Notes: a model not told the origin generated them from the letters alone. A stretch of DNA of 64,000 nucleotides from Sceloporus undulatus (GCF_019175285.1 NC_056522.1:31064473-31128472), one strand, 5' to 3'; counted from the stretch's first letter, positions 45,380-55,812 are shown. Translations and numbers: made by a program.

Positions 45380-46600
45380 CCCCCCCCCCCTTAAACATCC
45401 ATGGCTCAGTGCTATGGGATTCTGGGAATTGTAGTTTCTTGTGGCACCAGAGCTCTTGTGACAAAAGGAAGCTGAATGGTCCACAGAGGAGGTGTTGCCT
45501 GGGGGGTGGAAGAGAGGAGGCTGATGGTCCTGGCCACTTCCCTTGGCTCCCTCCCTCCCTCCCTCCCTCCTCCTCCTCCTCCTCCTCCTCTCAGAGTAGT
45601 CACAGCCAAGATGAGCTTCTCATTCACTCTCCCTGGCTTTTCTCCCCCCCCCCCTCTGCACTTTGAGACCCCTTTAACTGCCAAAGCTCAATGCTCTGGA
45701 ATTCTGGGTCTGTGAGGCATATGGCCTCTCTGTCAGAGAGCTCTGGTGCCACAATAAACTCCCAGGATTCCATAGCACTGAGCCCTGGCAGTCCAAGCAG
45801 TGTGTTTTGGACACAGAGATCCTCCAAATGAATCCAGTCCCTAGCTTTTATATCTCTCTCACACACTGCAGGAATAATAACCCACTTTGAGACTGCTTTA
45901 ACTCAGTGCTAGGGAATCCTGGGAATGCTAGTGTTTGGGAGACATTGAGACTTCTCTGTCAGTGATGGCTCTGAGGCCACAATAGACTACAATTCCCAGC
46001 ATTCCCCAACACTAACCCAGGACAGTTAAGTCACTCTCAAACTGGATTATTTCCTCAGTGTGGATGCAGCTTTGGTGAGGAACTCTGGGCATTTCAGTCC
46101 AGCATTGTTTTATTTCTGCAGTGTATTTTGGACCAGAGACAAGGTGACCAGGCATCCTCCTCCTTTTCCAGGATATGCCCTCTTCTGTCAAATTTCAAAA
46201 TGTCCTCCATTTGGATCATGGCTAAGAAGCATGGATTTATAATTACATGGGTGTTTTTTAGCTTTTATTTTTGGCCATGTCCTACATATTTTTGCTTGGG
46301 TGCCCTACATTTTGGGGTGAGGGCATTGGTCACCTTGGTCAGAGAGCTTTCCAGGGGTTAACTGGCCATTCTGCTGTGGTGCTGGAACAAACCACCATTC
46401 CCAGAATTCCATAGCATTCAGCCAAGACAGTTAAAGTGGTCTCAAACCAGATTATTTCTCCAGTGTAGATGCAGCCCAAGCCTTTTGCCTCTCTTATGCC
46501 TGAGATTTCAAAGCCCAGCCTTGGCACCACAACAAACTACAAATCCCAGGATTCCACAGGATGGAGTGATGAGAGTGAAAGCAGTGTGGCAGCAGCCTAA
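45380..46600. mobile_element. palindromic MITE cluster, left part
   Basis: At least five whole or half units of one family lie here (about 45388-45480, 45653-45810, 45868-46072, 46330-46475, 46495-46600). Each has some of: TTTGAGACTGCTTTAACT, CTCAGTGCTAGGGAAT, ACAATTCCCAGCATTCC, AAACTGGATTATTTC and GCAGTGTGTTTTGGAC. A (CTCC)n-(TCC)n pyrimidine run lies at about 45547-45592. Confidence 0.85.
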
Positions 46601-47095
46601 GTGTGCTTAATGCAGTTCTTAACATGGTGCACCTCTTGCCTACAGAGTCTCATAAGACTTTTTTGTTTAACAACTTGTACCCATTAACTCCATTTCATGT
46701 CTCCTTTATTTAGTGGGGAGGAATACAGACAAAACAAGCCAAAATGAAGAAAAAACCAAAGTCCCTTGACCAAAGGGTTTGGTTGTGGAATAAGCCTCTG
46801 AAATATGCAAGAGGCAATGTTAAAATAAAGCCATGTTCAATGCTCAAATGTGCTGTTTGGAATGGGGAGAGGGGGGGGTGGCCAGAAAGGGAAGTACATT
46901 TCCGTGATCTGTCTAGGAATAATGTCAAAATGGCCTCCATTTTGATCATGCCTAAGAAACATGCATTTATATTAACATTTCTAAAAAAGCCTCAATTTTT
47001 TGCGTGTCCTCCATTTTTAAAAAATGTGTCCTACATTTGAAAATGTTGTCCTGCATTTGTCCTACATTTGTCCCGGTTTGGAGGTCCTCACGTAT
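46601..47095. other. DNA with a hAT-like interior motif
   Basis: Around 46925-47080 the words AAAATGGCCTCCATTTTGAT, CGTGTCCTCCATTTTTAAA and GTCCTACATTTGTCCCGG resemble, reversed, the AT-rich centre of the hAT elements at 17601 and 32812 (CCAGGACAAATGTAGGAC). Element limits are not clear. Confidence 0.45.
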
Positions 47096-47305
47096 GGCAA
47101 CCCTACCCCAAGGCAAACCTAATATGGGGTTGTCTTGGCAAGATTTGGTTAGAGGAGGTTTGCCATTGCCTTCCCCCATCGAGGCTGAAAGAGTGAGACT
47201 TTTCTAATGTCACCAACTGGGTTTCCATGGCCAAGCAGGGAATCAAACTCAGGGTCTGTAGTGCAACATTCAAACCATTATGCCATACTGGTTCTTATCA
47301 CCTTT
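47096..47305 (-). repeat. tRNA-headed SINE, reversed
   Basis: CTTGGCAAGATTTGGTTAGA, GGTTTGCCATTGCCTTCCCC, CAACTGGGTTTCCATGGCC and AGCAGGGAATCAAACTC follow the family order; the head at the right ends at CATACTGGTTCT. Confidence 0.85.
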
Positions 47306-47814
47306 AATTTCATTTTTTTTAAAAATGGCAAAAAAGTCCAGAAGTTCAAAAAGCAAGTGGAAAAATGCACAAAGGTATTACTTAGGAGGGAAACCTTTTC
47401 AAATTATCTACTCTTGCATGTGTGAATAAAATAAACAATTTTACATTTCTAATGGGTGCGTGTGCTTATTAAATTCAAAATCACGAGTTTTAATAAGTGC
47501 AGATGAATATTCGAATCTTTGTTTATTCTAGGACATGATTAGATGACCATGATTACTTAGAAATTAGTTAGAAATATAGGAAGATAGTTAAGATAGTTAA
47601 TACATGGATTAAATTGACTCTTAAAATTCTTGATAGCCTGAAATGTGATACATAATATTTTATGCATTTTTATACATAATATTTTAAATATTTTTGTTCA
47701 TGAAACAAAAGTTTATGCACACTAAACTACCTCCACCATCCATGTGGACAGCTTTTTGTATTTTGGAATATGTTCTATTTCGGAATTCCTGATAAGGGAT
47801 ACTCAAGGTGTAGT
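47306..47814. other. unique AT-rich DNA
   Basis: Nothing is recognised. Confidence 0.5.
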
Positions 47815-48385
47815 ATTCAAAGATATAGCCATGTTAGTCTGTAGAATCAGTATGTAGAGAGATCTCGTAGCAAATTTGTGATTAAGGTCCAAAACACACT
47901 GTAAATAACCCAGTTTGAAACTGCTTTAACTGCCCTGGCTCAGTGCTAGGGAATTCTGGGAACTGTAGTTTTGTGAGACGTTGAGACTGGTAGGGTTGCC
48001 ATAATTGTCCACTTTTACTAGGGACAAAATGTGGAACAAATTCGAGACCAAACTGTAGGACAACTGCAGGGCAAAACTCAGCCCAAAATGTAGGACATAT
48101 AAACAACAATTCTCAGGATTATCTAGCACTGAGCCAGGACAGTTAAAGCAGTCTCAAACTGGATTATTTATACTGGATTATTCATTTGGACCTTAAAATG
48201 GATTGTTTCTGCAGTGTGTTTTGGACCTTAACTAAACAAAAAAGGCAGCATGAGCTTTTGTAGACTAAAGTCAACTTCCTCAGATTCATAGTATAGTGGT
48301 AGTAGTAGCAAGAGTATCATAGTGTTATGCATCTGAGGAAGTAGATTTAAACCGAAAGCTCATGCTGCCAACTTCTTTCAGTTAG
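47815..48385 (-). mobile_element. Penelope-like copy A, interrupted by a MITE
   Basis: The left piece (47815-47881) has ATAGCCATGTTAGTCTGTAG and AGAGAGATCTCGTAGC reversed. A MITE follows at 47886-48227, flanked by TTAA on both sides (47882-47885, 48228-48231). The right piece resumes at 48232 with GGCAGCATGAGC and CAACTTCCTCAGATTCAT. It then meets a forward copy at about 48320 head to head. Confidence 0.72.
47886..48227. mobile_element. palindromic MITE in Penelope-like copy A
   Basis: Ends GGTCCAAAACACACTG and CAGTGTGTTTTGGACC are exact inverses and the flanks are TTAA, the target type of piggyBac-like elements. The centre holds unrelated sequence (GGTAGGGTTGCCATAATTG to GTAGGACATATAAAC) and the right arm has an extra copy of the TTTGGACC terminus. 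Confidence 0.78.
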
Positions 48386-48740
48386 GGACAAAACACACTG
48401 CAGGAATAACCCAGTTTGAGACTGCTTTAACTTCCCCGGCTCAATGCTAAGGAATTCTGGGAAGTGTAGTTTTATGAGGCGTTCAGCCTTCCTTGTCAGA
48501 GAGCTCAGGGGCCACAATAAACTACAATTCCCAGGATCCCCTAGTACTGAGCCAGGGCAGTTAAAGCGGTTTCAAACAGGATTACTTCTGCAGTGTGTTT
48601 TGGACCTCACTGAAACTACAATTCCCAGGATTCCCTAACAGTGAGCCAGGGGGCAGTTAAAGCGGTCTCAAACTGGGTTATTTCTGCAATGCGTTTCAGA
48701 CCTACAAGATCTCTCAACTTGTAGTATTGTTTTTTAAAAA
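48320..48740 (+). mobile_element. Penelope-like copy B, interrupted by MITE units
   Basis: The forward piece GCATCTGAGGAAGTAG, CCGAAAGCTCATGCTGCC ends at TTTCAGTTAG (48385). One full MITE unit (48386-48606) and an extra right half (to 48702) follow. The element then resumes with CTACAAGATCTCTC. Compared with the uninterrupted copy at 4636, about 11 bases at the junction are missing. Confidence 0.7.
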
Positions 48741-49072
48741 GAGGATTATTAAAGAATTATTATTAGTAGTATTATCAAGAAAAGAAACTCTAATCCCCTG
48801 TGTTTACATATTTGTTATTATTTGCTTGCAACCTCACAGCTTGGGTCATAAAGATTGCATCCACAGTGAAGGCAAAGAGGTTATGTAGTGGGCTCTCGCT
48901 TCTTTCCCCATTTTCCTTTTTATATTGTAAGGTCCACAGCCCTGCTGCAACCCCAAAGCGGAGCAACTCTTCCTTCGGAACAATGATGACTCAGCAGGCG
49001 TTTCTATTTCTTTCTTTTATTTATTTAGCCTCCAAAGCCTCCCCTCAAAAGCGAGGGGTCCCAAAAGACATG

Positions 49073-49166
49073 TGCTCCAGGTGAGGCTCGAACTCACAAC
49101 CTCGGCATCGCTCTGCTGTGTACTGCTGTATAAGTACCGCGCGCTAACCGATTGCGCCACTGGAGC
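49073..49166 (-). tRNA. tRNA-Ile (anticodon UAU) with intron
   Basis: Read on -, the gene is 94 bases and would give a 74-base mature tRNA. The acceptor stem GCTCCAG pairs with CTGGAGC, with discriminator A at 49073. The D arm contains the A box GCGCAATCGGTTAGCGC; the T arm contains the B box GAGTTCGAGCCTC. The anticodon TAT is at 49130-49132 in loop CTTATAA. A 20-base intron (49109-49128) sits one base 3' of the anticodon, as in vertebrate tRNA-Ile(UAU) genes. A TTTT terminator follows at 49066-49063. It decodes AUA codons, is transcribed by RNA polymerase III, and needs the tRNA splicing endonuclease. All stems are intact, so it is probably functional. Confidence 0.96.
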
Positions 49167-49179
49167 CCTGACACCAACT

Positions 49180-49460
49180 CCTCCCGAACGCTTTATGAAG
49201 GGCTGAGGCGACGCCATTTTGAACCTCCTTTCTCCCTTTAGAAAAAAAATTCCTTTTTCTTCATTTCTGCTGCGAAGTTCATGTTGAAGGGGCTAACATA
49301 AATAAATAAAAATACACAGAGGAGGAAGGAGGCCAAAAGAGAACGAGTTTTTATTTCCTTCCCTCGCTTTGGGGTAGGGCCTAGGAGGAGGAATGACGGC
49401 GACGCGACGCCATTGTGGGGATGAGATGAGGGAAAAGGCGTCGGCGCTTTTTTACCTCAG
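49180..49460. other. CpG-richer DNA upstream of the tRNA gene
   Basis: CG dinucleotides are more frequent here than in nearby DNA (GGCGACGCCATTTTG, ACGGCGACGCGACGCCATTG). This lies 5' of the tRNA and could be open chromatin linked to it, but no specific site is recognised. Confidence 0.35.
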
Positions 49461-49575
49461 AAAACAAGAGAGTCGTTTGTTATTATTAACTGTTTACTCA
49501 TTTTCCTCTCAGGGGGAAAGCAGGAGAAACAAGTTGGAGATGGAGAGAAAGTGGGGGGGAAAGGACGAAAATAAA

Positions 49576-50560
49576 CGCATATAGCCGTGTTAGTCTGTAG
49601 AATCAGTATGTAGGGAGATCTCCAAAACATACTGCGTGATTAATCCAGTTTGAGACCGCTTTAACAGCACTGGCTCAATGCTAGGGAATTCTGGGAACTG
49701 TAGTATTGGGAGACATTGAGCTTTCTCTGCCAGAGAGGTCCATAGCCATCACAAACTACATTTCCCAGAATTCCCTAGCACTGAGCCAGGGCAGTTAGAG
49801 CAGTCTCAAGCTGGATTATTTCTGCAGTGTGTTTTGGACCTTAAAACCACTTTCAACCGCCGTGGCTCAAGGCTGTGGAATTCTGGGAGCTGTAGTTTGT
49901 TGTGGCACCAGAGTGCTTCCTTCAGCTCATTTCTCCTGCTTCTCCCTGAAAGGAAAATTAAGTAAACAGAGCTCTGATACACCTCTGAGAAACCTCAGGA
50001 ATCCTTTGATCTCACTTGAACACCATTTTTCAGTCCATCCACACTACAGAAATAATCCGGTTTGACACCGCTTTTAACTGCTGTGGCTCCATGCTTTGGA
50101 ATTCTGGGAAGTATAGTTTTATGAGGCATTTGGCCTTCTCTGTTAGAGAGAGCTCTGGTGTGTCACCACAAACTACACTTCCCAGGGTTCCCTAGCACTG
50201 AGACAGAACAGTTAAAGCAGTCTCAAAGTGGATTATTTCTGCTGCGTGTTTTGGACCTATGAATTCACCCACACTGCAGAAATAATCCAGTTTGACACTG
50301 CTTTTAACTGCCACGGCTCCATGCTATGGAATTCTGGGAAGTGGAGTTTGTTGCGGTGCCAGAGCTCTCTGACAAAGAAAGCTAAATGTCTCACAAAACT
50401 GCAGAATTCCCAGAATTCCCTAGCATGGATCTAGGGCAGTTAAAGTGGTTTGAAACTGGATTGATTCTGCAGTGTGTTTTGGACCTAACAGAAAGAAGTT
50501 GGCAGCATGAGATTTCGACTTAAATCTACTTCCTCAGATGCATAAGATACTACTAGGGCA
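49576..50560 (-). mobile_element. Penelope-like copy C, interrupted by several MITE units
   Basis: The left piece (49576-49622) has ATAGCCGTGTTAGTCTGTAG and GGGAGATCT reversed. MITE units fill 49622-50485 (about 49622-49843, 49844-49960, 50036-50259 and 50266-50485). The right piece (50486-50560) resumes with TAACAGAAAGAAGTTGGCAG, then CATGAGATTTCGAC and CTTCCTCAGATGCATA. The break is at nearly the same point as in copies A and B. Confidence 0.7.
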
Positions 50561-50875
50561 GCAACAAACTACACTTCCCAGAATTCCATAAAATGGAGCC
50601 ACAGCAGTTAAACGTGGTGTCACACCGGATTATTTCTGCAATGCAGACGTAGCCCTAGAGAATGAAGGGCTGCCTGAGGGAAGGGGGCGAAAAAAGGCTG
50701 ACTAGAAGCGCCTCACGGGTGGAAAGGCCAAAGCAGTTGCGTTCGTGGAAAGAAGACACTCAGTACCCATGACATCCACATTCACGTCAGTGTAAGTGCA
50801 ATGGCCTCAGTTGCATCCGCACTGCAGAAATAATCTGGTGTCACAACAAACTCCGATTATGGTGGGATTCAATGA
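50560..50875. mobile_element. further MITE halves of the same family
   Basis: A right half is at about 50562-50655 (ACACTTCCCAGAATTCC, GGATTATTTCTGCAATGCAG) and a left-half scrap at about 50812-50870 (CACTGCAGAAATAATCTGG). Confidence 0.7.
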
Positions 50876-50984
50876 TGGCTTTTTCATCCAAGGTCTTACA
50901 ACTGCCTCTTTTAGAAACTTTGGGACTCTGTCTTGTTGTAGAGAAGCACTCACTACTTCCTTCACCCATTCAGCAGTTCGAAAG

Positions 50985-51182
50985 CGTGCAAATGCTAGTA
51001 GATAAATAGGTACTACTTTGGTAGGAAGGTAACAGAGTACAGTGCAGTGCTGGCTACATGACCACCAGAGCAGTCTTCAGACAATGATGGCTCTTCAGCT
51101 TAGTAATGGAAATGAGCACTACCCCCTACAGTCAGCTGTGACTTGAAATTCATGTCAAGGGACTACCTTTACCTTTACCATC
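50985..51182 (+). repeat. Sauria-type SINE, 3' part
   Basis: CGAAAGCGTGCAAATGCTAG, TAGATAAATAGGTACTAC, GGCTACATGACC and ATGAGCACTACCCCCTACAG, ending GGGACTACCTTTACC, follow the Sauria SINE body and its BovB-like tail. The tRNA head is missing or lies in diverged sequence to the left. Confidence 0.85.
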
Positions 51183-51239
51183 TCTGCCATAAATTTACTT
51201 GACTCCAGAAGTTTGAACAGCTTTGTAAAAAAAATGACA

Positions 51240-51722
51240 CAAGCTTGGGCCCGAGTTACTTGAGGGGCCGCATCTCCCCCTACGAGCCGCCCCACACACT
51301 CAGAACATCCGGGAAGAACTTATTGGAAACTCCATCGTCCAAATACGTCTCCTCTTCCCAAAGGGCCTTTACAATAACAGCCCCGCGGATCTGGAACAGC
51401 CTTCCAGAGGAGCTCCATCTCACGACCTCTTTGGAAACATTTAAAAAGAGATTGAAAACCACACTCTTTTGCCAAGTGTCCCCCCCCCCCGAGGAGTGAT
51501 GTCTACATGACCAATATGCCTGCCAATAATGAGATTCTGTCTTACCCCTGGATGTTGGATGCTGTTGGATTGTTGTATTTTACTGATGTTTGTATAGATG
51601 TACCATTTTGTGTTTTTATAGTTTATTGTACTGCATTGTATGTATTGATTTTAGTAGTCTGTAACCCCACTTCGATCCTTGGGAGAGGCGGGGAAACACA
51701 AATAAATTTTTATTATATTATT
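51240..51722 (+). mobile_element. L2 LINE 3' end
   Basis: The frame at 51245-51499 encodes YLRGRISPYEPPHTLRTSGK, then AFTITAPRIWNSLPEELHL and FKKRLKTTLFCQ, the conserved C-terminus of L2. The tail ends CTTGGGAGAGGCGGGGAAAC and a TTATTATT run. It is 5'-truncated. Confidence 0.9.
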
Positions 51723-52315
51723 ATTCTTCAACCTATGTCTACCAAACTAACAAGCAAAAAATCCCCACAACCATTTCTTTTTTGACTTCAAATCAAGACA
51801 TGGCTTTTTATTAAAGCCTTTGGATCCGAATTTACATTGAAACCTGCTCATAGTTGCAACTTCTTAAAAAGCCTTTTAAAGCTCTTTTAACTTGTTTGAG
51901 AATATGGTTTTATCTTCTTTACGTTATTTATTTTTAATATGGAATCATTTATATTGTTTATAATGTTTTGTCTGTTTGCCATCCTGACATTTCACAGAAG
52001 AATGATACAAATATTTTAATTAATAAATAAAAACACGGCATTCCTTAGATTCACTGAGGCAGCACTCACTGTCATTTAATTTCATGGTACTAGTTGTGGG
52101 AAGAAATTATCAAGGAAGACCTGTACAAGAAAAGAAGGGGTACAATAACAGGAATGGAAATCTTTGGCCTTCTATACATTGGTCAAATGGCCCATTCTCC
52201 TCTCCTTCTGGTATCATCCTGTTCAGACAACACACAGTTCAAACCCTGGATCTGGTACAGACAATCTGGATGACTTCCCACACCAGAACCAGGTCATAAG
52301 AAGGTGTTGTGTTAG
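51723..52315. other. AT-rich DNA with a LINE-like tail
   Basis: At about 51900-52035 TGCCATCCTGACATTTCACA and ATACAAATATTTTAATTAAT precede a TAAATAAA run, possibly another LINE tail. Otherwise nothing is recognised. Confidence 0.4.
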
Positions 52316-52600
52316 CTGGCGGGAGTGTGTTGCACTGTTGAACAGCTCTTACTGTCAGGAAGTTCATCCTAATGTTAAGGTGTAATCTTTTTCCCTGTAG
52401 CTTGCATCCATTGTTCTAGGTCCTAGTCTCTGGAGCAGCAGAAAACATGCTTGCCCCATTCTCAACATGATGACACCTCTTCAAATATTTAGCTGCAGAG
52501 CCAGGATATTCCAGGCTGCCCCTGGAGTATCTTGGCCACTGCAGTGTCTGCCTCTTTCTGGTGAGTGATCAGGGGGAAGATACTTCTCCTCATTTCAGGT
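52316..52600 (-). mobile_element. CR1-like LINE fragment
   Basis: On - the sequence translates with MFSAAPETRTWNNGCKLQ-like residues and then LNIRMNFLTVRAVQQCNTLP (about 52330-52390), matching the C-terminal R.NG.KL......N.R..FLTVRAV..WN.LP of CR1-like polymerases. Confidence 0.7.
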
Positions 52601-54177
52601 CTGCATATTATTAACCAATGTAATTATTTGCAAAGGAACCTTGAACTGCAGAAACAACCCCAGTCGGCCCTGTTGGACACCAGCCAGGATGATAGGGAGA
52701 GGACACTCCACTGACCAGATCACTGGAAAAATGCTGCAGTATGCCACTTTTTCCTTCTGTTTTCTGTATGGCTCTTCAGATGTGTGTGCAATGCTATAAG
52801 GTACTCAAAATGTCAGGAGAGTGTGTTGCTATTGACTGAATTAATTTCTTCCAGCAATAAAAGACAACTGTAAACAATCTGTTGCTTCCTTCTTCAGGAG
52901 CAATAAGTTGTAGCAGGCATGGCAGTGGAGAGAGAGAGAGATTCCAGTTCAAAAGTGTATTTTAATTCAAAAATAATATAAAGGAAACAAATAAAAATGG
53001 AGGAAAACAATAAAGAAATTTGTTACGTTTTGGCTTTTGACAGAAAACAGTGGCTTTACAATATGTTTCCCTGCTTATCAGTTATACAAATAAAATCTAC
53101 TGGTACTTCAGAAATTGTCTACATAATTCTTTATGTTACCCAATCATGTTTAATTTCTTGAGCCATATGAGGAGAAGCTTGGATAAATATCTATCTCCCT
53201 TATTTGTATATGATTGGAACAATACTGTATGGTGGGAAAATAAAATATTTTAGATGTATCTTCAGTGTACTTATATATACAGTACTTATATATGTCAAGT
53301 GTTCTGCCATGTTTTGTTAGAGTGCTGGGTATCGGGTATTTAACCTTGAAAACTCTGCACTTTTCCAACTTTTGCTTAACATCCTAAAAGCTAATGGGGA
53401 AAGTGGTAGCATTGTTTAAATTTACTTTGCTAAGAAGCCCAGTTGGTTGTTCACAGGTTGCAGGTGTAGTGATGGTGGAATCAAAAGAAGAACGGATAGG
53501 CACACCCAGCTCAGCAATGTTGCAGCACCTGTTAGTATTACACTAAAATCTTCCATTCAAGATCATAGGTATTAGGCATGTATACCAACAGAGACTGTAA
53601 AGCCCCAAACAGGCCAGCTCTGTTGGAGTTGCTTGTCCCACAACCTGCAATCAACTAGCCTTGTCAAAAACCCAGTAGACATTCATGGCTTAGACTGAGC
53701 AGGGAGCCAAGACATCAGGTAAGGAAATAGTATCCCAATCTAGTTTGACAGAAATAGGTTTTAAATGGTCAATGATTGCCACAAAGAACTCTGTCTAGTA
53801 AGCATTTCCCCAAATACACATACCTACACACACACCAACCACATATGCTTTTACAGTATAGATAAAGAACAGAACTTGGAAATGTTAGTTTGGGATGTTC
53901 CAGTTCCTAGAAATCCACAGCCAGTATGGCCACTGACCAGATTGACTTCAGAATTCTGGAGATTGCAGCCCCTGCCCTCAAAACATACTCAACCTCTGAG
54001 GAGATGATGTATACGTTCCCACAGTGTAGTCATGTTCATTTGAGTGCAAGAAAAACAAGAAGAATCGTTTGGCGCTGTGAAGATTTAACACTACTATTAT
54101 GATATTTGCATGTTATACGTATGTCATTATCTTATAACACACAGGGGGACAAAGTGGGTCTTACTAAAGGAGTAGGC
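52601..54177. other. unique DNA upstream of HAAO
   Basis: A short CA-rich run is at about 53818-53837. No gene or repeat family is recognised. Confidence 0.5.
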
Positions 54178-54375
54178 CAGTGATGGCGAACCTATGGCAT
54201 GCATGCCAGAGGTGGCACTCTGAGCCCTCTCTGTGGGCACATGTGCCGTTGCCCCAGCACAGAGTTTGCCAGAGTGTGTTAATAGAAAGCCAGGGGGACA
54301 TGGCACTTTGCAATAAATAAGTGGGTTTTGGGTTACAGTTTGTGCACTCGGCCTCTAAAAGGTTCACCATCAGTG
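54178..54375. mobile_element. hAT non-autonomous element with perfect TSD
   Basis: The element begins CAGTGATGGCGAACCTATGG and ends with the inverse-like AAAAGGTTCACCATCAGTG. Both flanks read GAGTAGGC (54170-54177, 54376-54383), a perfect 8-bp duplication. The 198-bp length and end sequence resemble hAT families that spread widely in tetrapods. It lies about 240 bp upstream of the HAAO TATA-like box. Confidence 0.92.
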
Positions 54376-54604
54376 GAGTAGGCCATGAAAATCATGCGTT
54401 ATGCTTCCACGTGTGCATTGTTACGTTGGACAAGCTTCTGTGAGAATGAGGTTTCAGACAAGCATTTTCAGGGGTTTTTTTTTCTCACAGGTTGATCATT
54501 GTCTAAGCTACTGAGATACCCTTTCTTGAACTAAGTAACCTTTGGAAGATCAAATGTAGCAAGATTATTTGGCCTTCTACCAAAGAAGGGTACAGTGTTA
54601 TAAA

Positions 54605-54625
54605 CCAATCATTTTGTGTATATAG
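54605..54625 (+). promoter_or_regulatory. candidate HAAO core promoter
   Basis: CCAAT is at 54605-54609 and TATATAG at 54619-54625, about 100 bases before the HAAO start codon. A TATA-directed start would give a leader of about 75 bases. The two boxes are unusually close (10 bases apart), so only the TATA part may matter. This is inferred from position only. Confidence 0.4.
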
Positions 54626-54724
54626 AAGGAGGAACTTTCAGCCTCATAAAGACCTAACTAGCACTTTGCAAGGCTCAGTAAATTTGCACAGTATATCATC
54701 TGAAACGCTTTGCTATCAAGAATC

Positions 54725-54807
54725 ATGGAAACAATGCTTGTGAATATCAAGAAATGGGTAGAAGAAAACAGAGCTGCTTTTCTGCCTCCAGTATGCAATA
54801 AGCTTAT
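54725..54807 (+). CDS. HAAO: 3-hydroxyanthranilate 3,4-dioxygenase, exon 1
   Basis: HAAO opens the ring of 3-hydroxyanthranilate with O2, giving 2-amino-3-carboxymuconate semialdehyde, the precursor of quinolinate and NAD. It is a cytosolic Fe(II) cupin enzyme of the kynurenine pathway. This exon encodes residues 1-27 and two bases of codon 28: after METMLVNIKK comes WVEENRAAFLPPVCNKL, matching the vertebrate N-terminus (W..ENR..F.PPVCNKLM). The ATG at 54725 is preferred because it gives the family's length before the conserved Trp; another ATG at 54734 is possible. A perfect donor GTAAGT follows, with phase 2. Confidence 0.93.
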
Positions 54808-55565
54808 GTAAGTAAATGGTATTCCTTTAGTTTCCTACCCAATCTTCTATGTAAATATTAAAATGTCTATTGTAAAGCTCTGTGCTAATGCAAGAGTAAA
54901 ATACTTCTCTTCAATGTCCTTCTCTTTGGCCATGAACATTTTTTACAAGACTGAAACAAACAAGCTTCATAGCCACCTGCAGGTATAAGGTTCCAATTGT
55001 CAAAAACACATACTCAATAATTCTTGATTGAGAATGTTTTCTACAAGTAGTTGAAAAAATAAATCTTAAAGTACCTTTGTATTACAAGTCACATGAACAG
55101 ATGATGCTCCTGGATTCTGTGTGTTTCAGTCTACGGATTGTCTGCTTGTTGTTGTTGTTTACATCTTAAAATAATGTCCAGGTTTACAAGTATATATCTG
55201 CATGACACAATGCATTTGTTCAGCTACCATGACTCTAACTGATTAAATCTTGGGTTTTACAGTTTAGTAAAGAAGTTTGAGTTCTCTGTAGATAGACTTT
55301 AGAGTTCGATAGGAGATAATTCTACATCTCTCACCAAAGGACAAATCCCAGGTTTCGATAGGATAGAGTCATGGTATGAAAGTGGTATAAGTATATAGTG
55401 CAGATACTCTACAAGAATTAAGTTACAACACTAGAAAATATAATGAACTGTTTCAGTTATCAAGGTGGGAATCTAGTCAAATTAGAGGAAATTTTTAAAA
55501 AGAAGGATTTGAACACTTTGTAGCAATCTTTGAATTGTATTCTATGCAGTAGAAGTATGCATTAA

Positions 55566-55812
55566 GGAGCCCTGGTGGTGTAGTGCTTGAATGCCTGTAC
55601 TGCATCCACTCATCCCAAAACCACAAGGTTGTGAGTTCAATCCCAGCCAGGGGCTCAAGGTCGAATCAGCCTGGTATCCTTCTGAAATGAATAACCAGCT
55701 TCTTGGGGGCAATTCGCTTACACATTGTAAATGGCTTAGCAAGTGCTTAAGTGCACTGATAAGCAGTACTGAAATGTACTTCCTACTTGCTATGGCTATG
55801 AAGTAACATACA
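55566..55812 (+). repeat. tRNA-derived squamate SINE (second type)
   Basis: The head GGAGCCCTGGTGGTGTAGTG leads to a B box GGTTGTGAGTTCAATCCC, then CAGGGGCTCAAGGTCGA, GGGGGCAATTCGCTTACA, AAGTGCTTAAGTGCACTG and TACTTGCTATGGCTATG. The order fits a known squamate tRNA SINE with a CTATTG-type tail, different in body from the Sauria and 5S families. Confidence 0.8.
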
